DNA of 64,000 nucleotides, from assembly GCF_000518805.1 (NCBI RefSeq), contig NZ_JAEH01000001.1, positions 186,001 to 250,000 of the forward strand. Direction: 5' to 3'. The notes under the pieces were generated by a model, which was not told the origin of the DNA, ran no database searches, and saw only the letters and a program-made list of their open reading frames with translations. Made by a program: the position numbers and the translations under genes. This DNA comes from Shewanella waksmanii ATCC BAA-643 (GTDB taxonomy: Bacteria; Pseudomonadota; Gammaproteobacteria; Enterobacterales; Shewanellaceae). Of this stretch, positions 9,211 through 18,360 are shown in pieces; the stretch's first letter is position 1; the number at the start of each line of letters is the position of its first letter.

Positions 9211-10119
9211 ATGCACAACCCATCTTTCCTTACGTCCAACAGTCTTAAACCTAAGCTAGTATCTGCGTTGGGTTTTGTCACCGCGATGCTATTGAGTAGT
9301 TGCGCCGTAGCCGATGAATCACCGCAACGCGTGGTCAGTGCTGGTGCAGGGGTCACAGAGCTGGTTGTAGCGCTCGATGCTGTTGATGAACTAGTGGCTG
9401 TGGATTCCACCAGTCACTTACCTCAAGGACATGATGATATTGCCAAGCTTGGCTACCACCGTATGCTAAGTGCCGAAGGCATCTTGGCATTATCGCCAAA
9501 CCTACTGCTAGGCACTGATGCCATGGGCCCGAAAGCTACCTTAGATGTACTCAGTGGTGCCAAAGTCAATGTTGTACAGCTGCCACACGCCAATACTCAA
9601 TCGCAGCTGCTGAGCAATATCGAGCAAATTGGTCAGTTACTGCAGCGCCAAGGCGAGGCTGAAGTATTGCAAAACAACATTAAGCAGTCTTTTAAAGATA
9701 TAGCGCAAAAGCAACAGCAAATCGCCCAACAAGGTGATGCACCCAAAGTACTGTTTTTGCTGTTACAAGCAGACAGACCAGCCCGCGTAGGAGGCGATGA
9801 AACCGCCGCTGACATTATCATTAAATTAGCCGGTGGCAACAACATAGCGGGATTTAGTGGTTATAAGTCCGTTTCACAAGAAGGCATTTTAGCCCTCAAC
9901 CCAGATGTGATTCTTATTTCTAATCGTTCAGACAAAGCTGTAGATGATCCTGTTGGTGATCTACTCAAAGCTATGCCTTTACTGGCACACACACCAGCGG
10001 GGGAAAATAAGCAAATCCAAGCACTTAAACCACAAGCCCTATTGGGTGGTTTAGGTCTGAGCGCTATTGAAGCCGCCGATAAGCTCGCCAGCGACTTCAT
10101 CAACGTTAAACAGTATTAA
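9211..10119 (+). CDS. hmuT: Haem ABC transporter periplasmic binding protein HmuT
   Basis: A 302-residue cluster A-III (BtuF/FhuD-type) substrate-binding protein. An N-terminal signal ends with LLSSC, which fits a lipobox, so it may be lipid-anchored in the periplasm. The RVVSAGAGVTELVVALDA opening and the GILALNPDVILIS segment are typical of haem-binding HmuT/HutB. The ATG at 9211 is preceded by GGAGAACCCT; an upstream in-frame GTG has no such site. It delivers haem to HmuU-HmuV, whose genes follow at once. Confidence 0.9.
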   Translation: MHNPSFLTSNSLKPKLVSALGFVTAMLLSSCAVADESPQRVVSAGAGVTELVVALDAVDELVAVDSTSHLPQGHDDIAKLGYHRMLSAEGILALSPNLLLGTDAMGPKATLDVLSGAKVNVVQLPHANTQSQLLSNIEQIGQLLQRQGEAEVLQNNIKQSFKDIAQKQQQIAQQGDAPKVLFLLLQADRPARVGGDETAADIIIKLAGGNNIAGFSGYKSVSQEGILALNPDVILISNRSDKAVDDPVGDLLKAMPLLAHTPAGENKQIQALKPQALLGGLGLSAIEAADKLASDFINVKQY

Positions 10120-10140
10120 ACTGAACCTTTAGGAAACATC

Positions 10141-11157
10141 ATGGATAATCGTCGTTGGCTGTGGCCTGGATTACTGAGCGCGTTGGTGATCACAAGCTTG
10201 ATGTCTGTCAGCATAGGTCCACTGCAAATAAGCCCTACCGTTAGCCTGCAGGCGGTTGTCAATTGGGCCACGCAGTTAGAAGTGGGTAGTGTTGCTCCCC
10301 ATGAGCAGTTGGTTATCAACAACGTGCGCTTGCCGCGCACCTTGTTGGCATTGGCTGTTGGCGCAGTGTTAGCACAATGCGGCGCGGTAATGCAGGGCTT
10401 ATTCCGTAACCCATTGGCCGACCCTGGCATTATTGGGGTCTCATCCGGCGCTGCGCTTGGCGCCGCAATCTGCATTGTACTTATCCCCCAAGGTGGTGAG
10501 TACATGGTGGCACTGTCGGCTTTTGTGGCCGGACTATTAACTACATTGGCGGTTTACCGACTGGCTAGCAGTCCAAGCGGTACCTCGGTGGTGCTTCTGC
10601 TGTTATCTGGGGTTGCTATTGCTGCACTCGCAGGAGCGGGGATTGGCCTGCTAACATACATGGCCGATGATATGGCGCTGCGCGATCTCACCCTGTGGCA
10701 AATGGGCTCGATTGCTGGCGCGCAGTGGCATTATGTGATTCTCAGTCTGCTTGCCTTGGCCTTGGTCAGCTGGCAGTTTAACCGCAATGCAAAAGCTCTC
10801 AACGCCCTGTTGCTTGGCGAGGCTGAAGCCCGTCACTTAGGGCTGGATGTGGATAAACTCAAATTTAAACTCATTGTACTGTGTGCCATTGGTGTAGGAA
10901 TTGCTGTGGCTGCTACCGGAATTATTGGCTTCATAGGCCTAGTGGTGCCGCATTTAGTGCGCATGATGGTAGGCCCAGATCACAAGCAGTTACTGCCACT
11001 CAGTGCCATGCTAGGTGCAGCGATTTTAGCTTTAGCCGATATCGGTGCACGCGCTTTGGTGGCGCCATCTGAGCTGCCTGTGGGCTTAGTCACTGCGCTG
11101 CTAGGTGCCCCCTTCTTTATTCTACTACTGCTCAAGCAGCGTCATAGGTTGATATAG
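10141..11157 (+). CDS. hmuU: Haem ABC transporter permease HmuU
   Basis: A 338-residue FecCD-family permease with about ten membrane helices. It contains the family blocks [20 protein letters not shown] (split at the RTL and AVGA core), [20 protein letters not shown] and [19 protein letters not shown]. It forms the homodimeric haem channel across the inner membrane, driven by HmuV. It begins 21 bases after hmuT and ends three bases before hmuV, consistent with one operon. Confidence 0.93.
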   Translation: MDNRRWLWPGLLSALVITSLMSVSIGPLQISPTVSLQAVVNWATQLEVGSVAPHEQLVINNVRLPRTLLALAVGAVLAQCGAVMQGLFRNPLADPGIIGVSSGAALGAAICIVLIPQGGEYMVALSAFVAGLLTTLAVYRLASSPSGTSVVLLLLSGVAIAALAGAGIGLLTYMADDMALRDLTLWQMGSIAGAQWHYVILSLLALALVSWQFNRNAKALNALLLGEAEARHLGLDVDKLKFKLIVLCAIGVGIAVAATGIIGFIGLVVPHLVRMMVGPDHKQLLPLSAMLGAAILALADIGARALVAPSELPVGLVTALLGAPFFILLLLKQRHRLI

Positions 11158-11159
11158 CA

Positions 11160-11969
11160 ATGACAAATCAAACCTCACCTAACGTCGAGCCCTCAGGTAA
11201 GACAGTACTGCAAGTCAATAAACTATCGGTGCGCATCGGTCAAAAAACGGTATTGAGTCATATCAACCTCAATATTCAAGCCGGACAAGTCACCGCTTTA
11301 CTCGGACCCAATGGGGCAGGTAAATCGACCTTGCTGAAGAGTTTATGCCAAGAGGTTGCAGCTGATAATGGCACCATTGATGTGTTTGGCGCTAAGCTTG
11401 AACAATGGGATAGACAGCAACTTGCAAAATCGATGGCAGTATTACCACAACATGCATCGCTAACCTTCCCGTTTAAAGTGCATGAGGTGGTGGAGATGGG
11501 ACTTTACCCCCTTAGCCTCAGTCAGCAACAAGGCAAGCAATTGGTGCTGTCACAACTTGAGCAAGTGGATCTACTGCATTTAAAAGACCGCAGTTACCCA
11601 ACGCTGTCAGGGGGTGAAAAGCAGCGAGTACAGCTCGCGCGGGTGTTAACCCAATTGGCCCAAGCCCCCCAATCACCTATCTTGCTACTCGATGAGCCAA
11701 CATCGGCGCTGGATTTAGCCCAGCAACACCGAGTGTTATCGCTCGCAAAACGCTTGGCCCATGAGCAAGGGTATGCGGTGATCGTGGTGCTTCACGACCT
11801 TAATCAAGCATCACGCTATGCCGACCGCTTAGTGATACTAGAGCAAGGCCAAGTGGTAGAAGATGGCAGCCCTGAGCAAACGTTAACCCCGGCGACTATT
11901 CGCCAAGTTTGGCACTATGACCCCGTTGTCGTTAACCAACCTAATAGCGCAACGCCTTTGCTATTTTAG
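11160..11969 (+). CDS. hmuV: Haem ABC transporter ATPase HmuV
   Basis: A 269-residue FepC/BtuD-type ATPase: Walker [10 protein letters not shown]-loop VLPQHAS, signature LSGGEKQR, Walker [13 protein letters not shown] and the switch histidine in VVLHDLNQ are all intact. It powers haem import through HmuU. It starts two bases after the hmuU stop. It is the last gene of the tonB-exbBD-hmuTUV unit; a MITE begins 18 bases after its stop, so the original operon end may have been altered by that insertion. Confidence 0.93.
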   Translation: MTNQTSPNVEPSGKTVLQVNKLSVRIGQKTVLSHINLNIQAGQVTALLGPNGAGKSTLLKSLCQEVAADNGTIDVFGAKLEQWDRQQLAKSMAVLPQHASLTFPFKVHEVVEMGLYPLSLSQQQGKQLVLSQLEQVDLLHLKDRSYPTLSGGEKQRVQLARVLTQLAQAPQSPILLLDEPTSALDLAQQHRVLSLAKRLAHEQGYAVIVVLHDLNQASRYADRLVILEQGQVVEDGSPEQTLTPATIRQVWHYDPVVVNQPNSATPLLF

Positions 11970-11987
11970 CCAACCAAAACAAGCTTA

Positions 11988-12264
11988 TACCAATCAGTAT
12001 AAACATTTAGTCACTCAGCGAGAGTTTAGCGGTTCTGAGGCAAGGCAACGAGTGAAGAGCATAGTTATTCTACGGTTAAGCTCGTTAACACAGCATCAGA
12101 ACAGCTAAAACTCGCCATTCTGGCGCGTTTTTGGCTACCTACTTCTGCGTTGAATAACCTCACAAGGGAGCAACCATTGTTTCAGTACTCACTTTGAATT
12201 AGCCGGCCTTGAATTAGTTTGCAAAAAGCGCGCTGAGTAGATCAAATTCTTATACTGATTGGTA
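11988..12264. mobile_element. MITE copy 1 (277 bp, TACCAATC ends, TTA duplication)
   Basis: The element begins TACCAATCAGTATAA and ends with the exact inverse TTATACTGATTGGTA. It is flanked on both sides by TTA (11985-11987 and 12265-12267), read as a 3-bp target duplication. The interior has no credible gene. It is about 90% identical by eye, over nearly its whole length, to the reverse complement of the copy at 24671-24933; the length difference is mainly one 14-base indel near 12190-12205. No transposase is nearby, so it is non-autonomous. The right-hand TTA is also the stop codon (TAA) of the neighbouring leftward tetR gene. Confidence 0.88.
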
Positions 12265-12825
12265 TTAGTGTTCTAGTGTGATAGCACGGCAAATTAACGT
12301 AATGGGCCCTTGAATTTGCTCAACCGTTAATTTGCCGGTTGTGTCGCTGCGCATTGCTAAAGCAAAACCATGCAAGTAATCAGCAAGTAAACACAGGAGA
12401 TCGTTAAATTGCTGCTCACCAAGCTGCAACGGCCGCAGCACTTGCCCAAGTTGACGGGAAAACACCTCGGCAGGTCCAGTGGATTTCATGGTTAATAAGG
12501 TTTCCAATAAAGCGGCATACTTATCGAGTAGCACAAGATAGCGCTGACACAGTTGCAGCAGTGCTGCCCGCCAATCCTCAGCTGTTGCATCAAACGTTAC
12601 TTCGTCAACTAATGAGATGGCCAATGCCTCTAATAACGAATTCTTGTTGTCAAAATAGTGATAGATCGCCATGGCATCGACCTGCAACTGCGCGGCTAAC
12701 TGCCTAATACTGGGCACTTTGCCCTGCTCTAGCAAAAGTTGCTTGGCGTGTTCCAATATGCGTTGCTGATTGAGAGGCTGGCCTGCCGCTGAAGGTCGCC
12801 CACGTTTCTTGGTGTTGACAGTCAT
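12265..12825 (-). CDS. TetR-family transcriptional regulator
   Basis: A 186-residue TetR-type repressor. The N-terminal helix-turn-helix is clear (RQLAAQLQVDAMAIYHYFDNK, split over the recognition helix AMAIYHYF), and the C-terminal part is a ligand-binding domain of unassigned specificity resembling TetR_C. It diverges from a RibD-type reductase gene with a 15-bp palindrome between, so it probably represses itself and that reductase. The ATG at 12825 is chosen; an upstream ATG at 12849 lies against the palindrome and has no ribosome site. Its stop codon coincides with the target duplication of MITE copy 1, so the last codon was kept or created by that insertion. Confidence 0.8.
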   Translation of the reverse strand: MTVNTKKRGRPSAAGQPLNQQRILEHAKQLLLEQGKVPSIRQLAAQLQVDAMAIYHYFDNKNSLLEALAISLVDEVTFDATAEDWRAALLQLCQRYLVLLDKYAALLETLLTMKSTGPAEVFSRQLGQVLRPLQLGEQQFNDLLCLLADYLHGFALAMRSDTTGKLTVEQIQGPITLICRAITLEH

Positions 12826-12851
12826 TATAATGTCTCGATAAAATACCATTT

Positions 12852-12866
12852 TTCTACACTGTAGAA
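12852..12866. promoter_or_regulatory. Palindromic operator between tetR and reductase gene
   Basis: TTCTACACTGTAGAA is a perfect palindrome around one central base. It lies 27 bases upstream of the tetR start in the 132-base divergent region. Size, symmetry and place fit a TetR dimer site. Confidence 0.65.
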
Positions 12867-12957
12867 TTTTAAGTTATCACCACAGTTAATACAAGCCTAA
12901 ACGATAACTGTGACGCGATTAGTGCATCACCATCATCAATATAAAAGAGGAAATACC

Positions 12958-13491
12958 ATGACTAACACTGTCTATATCGCTACCAGCCTTGATGGTCTCA
13001 TTGCCGGCAAAGATGATAATTTGGACTGGCTGCACGATATTCCGAATCCGCAAAATGATGATTTGGGTTTTAGCGCATTTATGGACAGTGTTGATGCGCT
13101 AGTTATGGGGCGAAATACCTTTGAAGTGGTGTTGAGTTTTGGCATCGACTGGCCTTACAGCAAACCGGTTTATGTTCTCAGTAATAGCTTAACTTCGCTA
13201 CCTGCTGAACTTGAGGGTAAGGTCTTTATTGTTAATGGCCCTCTTGAGCAAGTGCTGGACGATATTCATCAGCAAGGTCGCCACAACTTGTATATTGACG
13301 GCGGCAATGTCATTCAACAATTCTTACAACACGATCTTATCGACACACTGATTATTACCACTATTCCTGTGCTTCTCGGTGCCGGTACTCCCTTGTTTGG
13401 CGAGCTAATACAACCGTTGAAATTTCGTCATGTTAGTGCCGAACCATTACTCGATTATATCGTGAAAAACACTTACACCCGTCAACGATAA
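12958..13491 (+). CDS. RibD C-terminal/dihydrofolate reductase-like protein
   Basis: A 177-residue protein of the RibD_C/YyaP group. The N-terminus VYIATSLDGLIAGKDDNLDWL and the later ALVMGRNTFEVVLSF, VYIDGGNVIQQFL and PVLLGAGTPLFG blocks match this NADPH-binding fold, related to dihydrofolate reductase. Members are often near small-molecule-responsive TetR or AraC genes, but their substrates are mostly unknown. The ATG at 12958 has AGAGG upstream; a GTG 16 codons earlier encodes a His-rich leader unlikely to be real. Expression is probably controlled by the divergent TetR. Confidence 0.82.
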   Translation: MTNTVYIATSLDGLIAGKDDNLDWLHDIPNPQNDDLGFSAFMDSVDALVMGRNTFEVVLSFGIDWPYSKPVYVLSNSLTSLPAELEGKVFIVNGPLEQVLDDIHQQGRHNLYIDGGNVIQQFLQHDLIDTLIITTIPVLLGAGTPLFGELIQPLKFRHVSAEPLLDYIVKNTYTRQR

Positions 13492-13563
13492 TTACCGGCC
13501 AAAATTGACACAGATTTACACTCTTCTTAGTTGAAATTTGATCCATAGCAACAATTTTTTACT

Positions 13564-13578
13564 TGATAATGATTATCA
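13564..13578. promoter_or_regulatory. Perfect Fur box upstream of hutW
   Basis: TGATAATGATTATCA matches the 7-1-7 Fur consensus at all 15 positions. It ends 31 bases before the ATG of hutW, so iron-replete Fur should block hutW transcription directly. This gives hutW its own iron control, independent of the hmu operon. Confidence 0.92.
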
Positions 13579-13609
13579 TTACGGGGTTAGAGATTACCAT
13601 GAGGTTGCT

Positions 13610-14977
13610 ATGCAATTTACCCCCACAATGACGGGAATTAACAGTCCCGACCCGCTGCAACATGCTTTTAAAGTGAAGAGTGCTCCCCACGCAGGACGCA
13701 GCAATAGTCGACCACTTACACTCGACAGTCAGCAATGGCAACAATGGTGGCAGCAACCTAGCCAAGCCACGCAGCGGGCGCTATATATCCACCTGCCCTT
13801 TTGTCGCAAACGCTGCAGTTTCTGTAACTTTTTTGAAAATGGCACCAACCCAGAAAAAGTCAGCCGCTATGTAGATACACTCGTTGAGCAGCTGCGTATT
13901 GCCGCTGATACCCCATTGGGCAACAGTCGAGCGTTCGACACTGTTTACGTTGGCGGCGGTACACCCACTGACATGCAGGCCGATGAAATTTTCAGACTAG
14001 GTGAAGCTATTCAGCGATTTAAATTGGTCGACGATGTGGAGATAACCCTTGAGGGTAGGCTCAACGGCTTTGACGATGACAAATGGCAGGCAGCCAATCA
14101 AAGTGGCTTCAATCGTTTTTCATTTGGAGTACAGAGTTTCGATACCGATGTGCGCATTGCCGCCGGCCGTTTCGACGACAAAACAGTGCTACTGAATCGC
14201 TTAGCAGAACTGAGTCAGCACCCCAGTGCCAGTGTGGTCATTGATCTTATCTTTGGCTTACCTGGGCAGACCATGGACGTTTGGCAGCAAGATCTGCAGG
14301 CGGTCATTGACACGGGTGTGCATGGTGTCGACCTATATCAATTAATTGGTTTGTCTGGCTCACGAATGGATCATGCCAAGGGCAAAGGTAAGGTGATAGC
14401 GCCTGCCAATAGCCAATATCAAGCCGATAGCCAAACTCGCGCCAATATGTACGCCATTGGCGCGAACCACTTCGAAGCTCATAACTGGCAAAGACTATCG
14501 AGCTGCCATTGGCGCAGAGATGCCAGAGAGCGCAGTATTTATAACACCTTAGCGAAAAGCGGTATTGAAATCCTGCCGTTTGGCGCCGGAGCCGGTGGCA
14601 GTATTCATGGCCATGGCTGTATGAATGGTCGCGATTTAAAGCAATGGCATCAAGCACATAATAGTACACCTGACACTGTGCAAACTGTCCCAGCTCAGGT
14701 GCCGCAAATGATCATGCCCCCTAACCCTTCAGCCGCGCTCGATGCGGTTATCAAACGTGGATTAGATACCGGTTTGCTCGATACCCGCTTGCTTCCAGCC
14801 AAGCTAGCTAAGCACTTAACCCCACTATTTGAACAGTGGCAGCACAATGGCCTCACCGATTTTAGCTCACCTTTGCTTAGTTTGACTTTGGCGGGCCGTT
14901 TTTGGAATGTCAATTTGCAAACAGGCTTATTTGAGTTTCTCGCAGCCAATCCGCTAAAACAAGATTTAGCCGCCTAA
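13610..14977 (+). CDS. hutW: Radical SAM haem-degradation enzyme ChuW/HutW
   Basis: A 455-residue HemN-related radical SAM protein. The iron-sulfur motif CRKRCSFCNFF (CxxxCxxC) is at about residues 66-73, followed by YVGGGTPTDM (SAM-binding glycine region). In the ChuW group, the enzyme opens haem without oxygen by a SAM-dependent methyl transfer, releasing iron as anaerobilin or related products; this complements the oxygen-using HutZ route. The ATG at 13610 has GAGG five bases upstream; an in-frame TTG start at 13538 would place the Fur box inside the gene and is rejected. The gene fits the haem locus despite being separated from hmuV by a MITE and two other genes. Confidence 0.9.
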   Translation: MQFTPTMTGINSPDPLQHAFKVKSAPHAGRSNSRPLTLDSQQWQQWWQQPSQATQRALYIHLPFCRKRCSFCNFFENGTNPEKVSRYVDTLVEQLRIAADTPLGNSRAFDTVYVGGGTPTDMQADEIFRLGEAIQRFKLVDDVEITLEGRLNGFDDDKWQAANQSGFNRFSFGVQSFDTDVRIAAGRFDDKTVLLNRLAELSQHPSASVVIDLIFGLPGQTMDVWQQDLQAVIDTGVHGVDLYQLIGLSGSRMDHAKGKGKVIAPANSQYQADSQTRANMYAIGANHFEAHNWQRLSSCHWRRDARERSIYNTLAKSGIEILPFGAGAGGSIHGHGCMNGRDLKQWHQAHNSTPDTVQTVPAQVPQMIMPPNPSAALDAVIKRGLDTGLLDTRLLPAKLAKHLTPLFEQWQHNGLTDFSSPLLSLTLAGRFWNVNLQTGLFEFLAANPLKQDLAA

Positions 14978-15001
14978 AAGCGCAATATCAGCGGGTAAAA
15001 T

Positions 15002-15042
15002 AGCGCACTGCATTTTGGTCACTAGACCTGATATAGTGCGCT
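15002..15042. other. Inverted repeat downstream of hutW
   Basis: AGCGCACT and AGTGCGCT form an 8-bp perfect stem with a 25-base loop, 25 bases beyond the hutW stop codon and 38 bases before the next start. It may end or stabilise the hutW message, or mark the following promoter; there is no T-run. Confidence 0.4.
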
Positions 15043-15080
15043 TATCGACTCGCTAAAACAGGCGTTAAACTCGCAACAAC

Positions 15081-15407
15081 ATGGCTAAAACAACTTCTAA
15101 CGAAACCAAGAATGAAGCACTCAAGGTTGCCAAGGCAACTCAAAAACCTGGGCAGACTAAAGAGCAAACTAAACTGATCGCCCAGGGCATTGAAAAAGGC
15201 ATTGCTGAATATAAGAAGCTACAAAAAGGTAAGGCCCGCGAGAGAGATAAAGTGCGTAAACAGGCCATTAAAGCCAAAGCGCGTAGCCAAGAAGATGTTG
15301 AGACCTCAGTCGAGGTGAGCAACAACAACTCCCAAAGCCGCTACCTGCCTTGGGGACTATTACTGATTAGCTGGATAGGCTTCATCTGCTGGACCTTATT
15401 AAGCTAG
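15081..15407 (+). CDS. DUF2956-family protein with C-terminal membrane helix
   Basis: A 108-residue protein of the DUF2956 type found in marine gammaproteobacteria. The first 75 residues are highly charged, Lys/Glu-rich and predicted helical (KEQTKLIAQGIEKGIAEYKK, then a KGKARERDKVRKQ basic stretch), followed by a single C-terminal membrane helix YLPWGLLLISWIGFICWTLL. The topology suggests a tail-anchored cytosolic domain. Function is unknown. It converges on the glnD-like gene with 29 bases between the stop codons. Confidence 0.7.
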   Translation: MAKTTSNETKNEALKVAKATQKPGQTKEQTKLIAQGIEKGIAEYKKLQKGKARERDKVRKQAIKAKARSQEDVETSVEVSNNNSQSRYLPWGLLLISWIGFICWTLLS

Positions 15408-15436
15408 TGTTCGCCTGAGTGTCATGGCAGCCAAAG

Positions 15437-18022
15437 TTACGACGGTAACGCCATCAAGCTGGCATTGATTGCGCCTTTAATATGATGTTTCTCTTTGGTT
15501 GTCATCGGCTCTTCATCACGATTGGAGAGCAAAAACACGTTTTCAGTCGACTCACCCAGTGTGGTAATTTTTGCTGAGTGAATCGTTAAGTCCAATGCAG
15601 AAAAGGCAGAGCAAATACTTTGCATATAGATGGGTTTATCTAAGGTATTTATCTTCAGCAATACTTTGTTTTTGCGGGTGCTCTCTAACAGATCAATCTC
15701 GGGGTCACTATCAAAGTTGCGCACATACCGTGGACTCGCCGCTAACTTGACTTTACTGCCATCAACAATAACTTCCGTGACCCTTTTCTTTAAACGCTGC
15801 AAACGCATGGGTTCAACAATGGGCTGATTGTCGGCATCCAGCAGTTTAATGATCTCTAACACATTGCCGTCTTTGCTTTTCATTATTTGCGCATCTTTAA
15901 CACTCAACTTGGCCGCGGACAGCACATTAAAAATATCGGCAAAGAGGTTATTTCTATCATTTGTATAAACAATCAGTTGCGTGTAGTTTTCTGCGGTATC
16001 TTGCACAAAGAACACTTGAATATTCTGCTCAATGTTGCGCAACAACTGATGGGAGATCAGCGCGATGGAGCTGGCAGTATTTGCACTAAAAAAGTGATTC
16101 GGTAATCGTGACCATAGTGCAATAACATCGACCTCTTCGACACCTTGTGCCAGTAGCTGCTGCTTGGCTGTCGCCTTATTTTCTCTAAGCAACACCCTCG
16201 TTTCGAAAATGTTCTCAATGCCGCTTTTAAGGGCTTTTCGTACCTCTAAATACAACTTGTTCAGCAGCGCTTCTTGCCAATCATTCCAATACTCTTCATT
16301 GGTTGCCATCATATCGGCAACGGTAAAACAGTACAGCGCATTGAGCTTATCTTCATTGCCCACTTGCTTGGCCAGATCTTTAATCACATTGGGGTCGGCA
16401 ATGTCGACGGTTTGAATCGCCGAGACTAACAAGTCTTGATTGGCCACCAGCCAATAGACTAAATCTATGGTGGATTTCTTTTCTGTATGCTGACTAGCAA
16501 ACTCTTTGGCCTGAATCGCACTGAGCTCATTTTTATCAATCGATTGCTGACCGGAAATATGATGCAGCAACGCCGCTAAAATAAGCCCTGTTCTATCTCT
16601 GACACGCTTACAGACTTGGTTAACCAGCAAGGTTTCATTACCAATATCCCAAAAACCATCAAGCGCTTGCACCACCCTAAACGCATGCTCATCTACCGTG
16701 TAGGCGTTATGCATATCAAACTGCATCTTACCTTCAATCCAGCGCCAATGGGCACTGTAGGACGCCAACGCACCGTAGCGATGCATCAAACTAAATGCCA
16801 GTTTCAAACCATTTTTATGGGTAATTAGGCGTATGAACTCTTCCCTACAACCTTGATAGTCAATCAACTCGCCTAACAACCGACGCCTGTTTTGTCTAAG
16901 CAATCTTAAGGTGCCAGGGGCGATCCCTTGCGCTTGCTGATGGTCTGCAAGCAGGTAAAACAAGCGCATCACCTGACGTTTATCAATAAATGCTTGGTCG
17001 AAATTCACCGAGATGAGTCCGTTTTTAATACTGAAATATTCATCAATTTCAATACTAGCAACCGGTCGAGAATGAAAACCTAAGGTGAAGGTCAGTGAGT
17101 CAATAATGATCTGATTAAACTCACGCACACGAGTCATGGCCCTAAACAGCTGGCGCATCATATTTTCAATGGCTAGCTGATTGTTTTGGCCACCAAAGCC
17201 CATAAACTGCGCCACTTCTCCCTGATGGTCGAACAACAGTTTCTCTTCGGCACGCTTGGCTGTGACGTGTAATGCCCAGCGGACTCGACAAATATAATCA
17301 TAGGCTTCAGAGAGTTCAAAAATCTCTTCTGCCGACAGGTACTGAGCCAGTGACTGTTGTTGGTCGAGCGGCGTTTGATTGTGTTTTTGCGCCAACCAAT
17401 CAATGGTATGCAGGTCTCGCATGCCGCCGGGATTATTCTTAATATTGGGCTCTAAGTATAAAGCGGTATTACGCGCTCTTTTATGCCGTGTCTCTTGCTC
17501 TTCGAGCTTGGCATCATAGAAGTCTTTCATGGTCCAGATACCTTCTTTGCCTATTTTGCTAAGCACATTGGCGGCGAAAGACTGGCAACCACAAATAACG
17601 CGAATATCGAGTAAGTTGGTGGCAATGGTGATGTCGGATTGGGCGAAGGTGATGGTCTCTTTAATTGAGCGTACCGACTGACCAATATCTACACCTAAAT
17701 CCCATAGACGGGTGAGAAAATCACTCAGTTGAATTTCCGCTTCAATACTCAATTTACCGTCATATAAGATGGTGATATCAATATCTGATTTAGGATGCAG
17801 CGCGCCACGACCAAACCCACCGACCGCATTTAGGGCTATGGGGTATTGATGCAAGCCAAAATCTTGCCATAACTGGCTGAGAAGATTATCGAAAAAGTCG
17901 GACCGCTTCGCCATTAATGACTGGATAGATTCGGTCAAAAACAGTTCATTGAGCTGTTGATCAAACGCCTCTACTTGCGACTTCAACGAAGGTGCTTGAG
18001 TGTCAGTTGAACCATTGCGCAT
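15437..18022 (-). CDS. glnD: GlnD-family PII uridylyltransferase with altered HD site
   Basis: An 861-residue bifunctional-type GlnD. The nucleotidyltransferase motif GGFGRGALHPKSDIDI (residues 68-83, metal-binding D80 and D82) is intact, the helical linker with NPGGMRDLHTIDWL is present, and two ACT-like domains occupy about 668-740 and 786-855. GlnD adds UMP to PII when glutamine is low and removes it through its HD domain when glutamine is high. Here the HD pair reads LLHHIS (H487-H488), the following KGRGGDHS-type loop is GQQSIDKN, and the later histidines are replaced by ANQD. The uridylyl-removing activity may therefore be lost. Whether a second, canonical glnD exists elsewhere cannot be seen. 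The gene stands alone. Confidence 0.85.
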   Translation of the reverse strand: MRNGSTDTQAPSLKSQVEAFDQQLNELFLTESIQSLMAKRSDFFDNLLSQLWQDFGLHQYPIALNAVGGFGRGALHPKSDIDITILYDGKLSIEAEIQLSDFLTRLWDLGVDIGQSVRSIKETITFAQSDITIATNLLDIRVICGCQSFAANVLSKIGKEGIWTMKDFYDAKLEEQETRHKRARNTALYLEPNIKNNPGGMRDLHTIDWLAQKHNQTPLDQQQSLAQYLSAEEIFELSEAYDYICRVRWALHVTAKRAEEKLLFDHQGEVAQFMGFGGQNNQLAIENMMRQLFRAMTRVREFNQIIIDSLTFTLGFHSRPVASIEIDEYFSIKNGLISVNFDQAFIDKRQVMRLFYLLADHQQAQGIAPGTLRLLRQNRRRLLGELIDYQGCREEFIRLITHKNGLKLAFSLMHRYGALASYSAHWRWIEGKMQFDMHNAYTVDEHAFRVVQALDGFWDIGNETLLVNQVCKRVRDRTGLILAALLHHISGQQSIDKNELSAIQAKEFASQHTEKKSTIDLVYWLVANQDLLVSAIQTVDIADPNVIKDLAKQVGNEDKLNALYCFTVADMMATNEEYWNDWQEALLNKLYLEVRKALKSGIENIFETRVLLRENKATAKQQLLAQGVEEVDVIALWSRLPNHFFSANTASSIALISHQLLRNIEQNIQVFFVQDTAENYTQLIVYTNDRNNLFADIFNVLSAAKLSVKDAQIMKSKDGNVLEIIKLLDADNQPIVEPMRLQRLKKRVTEVIVDGSKVKLAASPRYVRNFDSDPEIDLLESTRKNKVLLKINTLDKPIYMQSICSAFSALDLTIHSAKITTLGESTENVFLLSNRDEEPMTTKEKHHIKGAINASLMALPS

Positions 18023-18139
18023 CTAATTTAGTATTCCTAAGCGTTTGCCATGTTGCTGCTCAAACTCGTTAATTAACCCTAATCGACAGCAATCAATAAG
18101 CGACAATGCTGAACATGTTCTGCAGTGGTACAGGCACAA

Positions 18140-18174
18140 TTAGTTAGAATTAAAATAGTTTTAACTCTAACTAA
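18140..18174. promoter_or_regulatory. 35-bp near-perfect palindrome between glnD and marR
   Basis: The arms TTAGTTAGAATTAAAA and TTTTAACTCTAACTAA pair at 15 of 16 positions around a TAG centre. It lies in the 338-base divergent region, about 120 bases from the glnD start and 187 bases before the marR start. Size and AT-richness suit a MarR dimer-of-dimers operator. The rest of this intergenic stretch shows nothing else clear. Confidence 0.55.
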
Positions 18175-18360
18175 TATTGAGGTGTTTTTTTGTACATGTC
18201 AATATTAGCCTTGGCTGTAGGCCTAGGTAAAACGCTTATTTTATCGATAAAAACAGTGATAAATCGGCGTGCTAACTCACATCAACAAACACTAACCAGC
18301 AGGTCAAACGTCAGTTGCCAATCGCGATAATATTCATGTACTCTAACTTTTTTAAGTCTG

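Noticed and set aside
11917..12108. Open frame with a peptide also encoded near 24813-24995
   Set aside because: Both frames lie inside the two MITE copies; the shared peptide only reflects the shared element and has no start site or function.
13538..13609. TTG start extending hutW by 24 residues
   Set aside because: It would put the perfect Fur box in coding sequence and has no ribosome site; ATG 13610 has GAGG.
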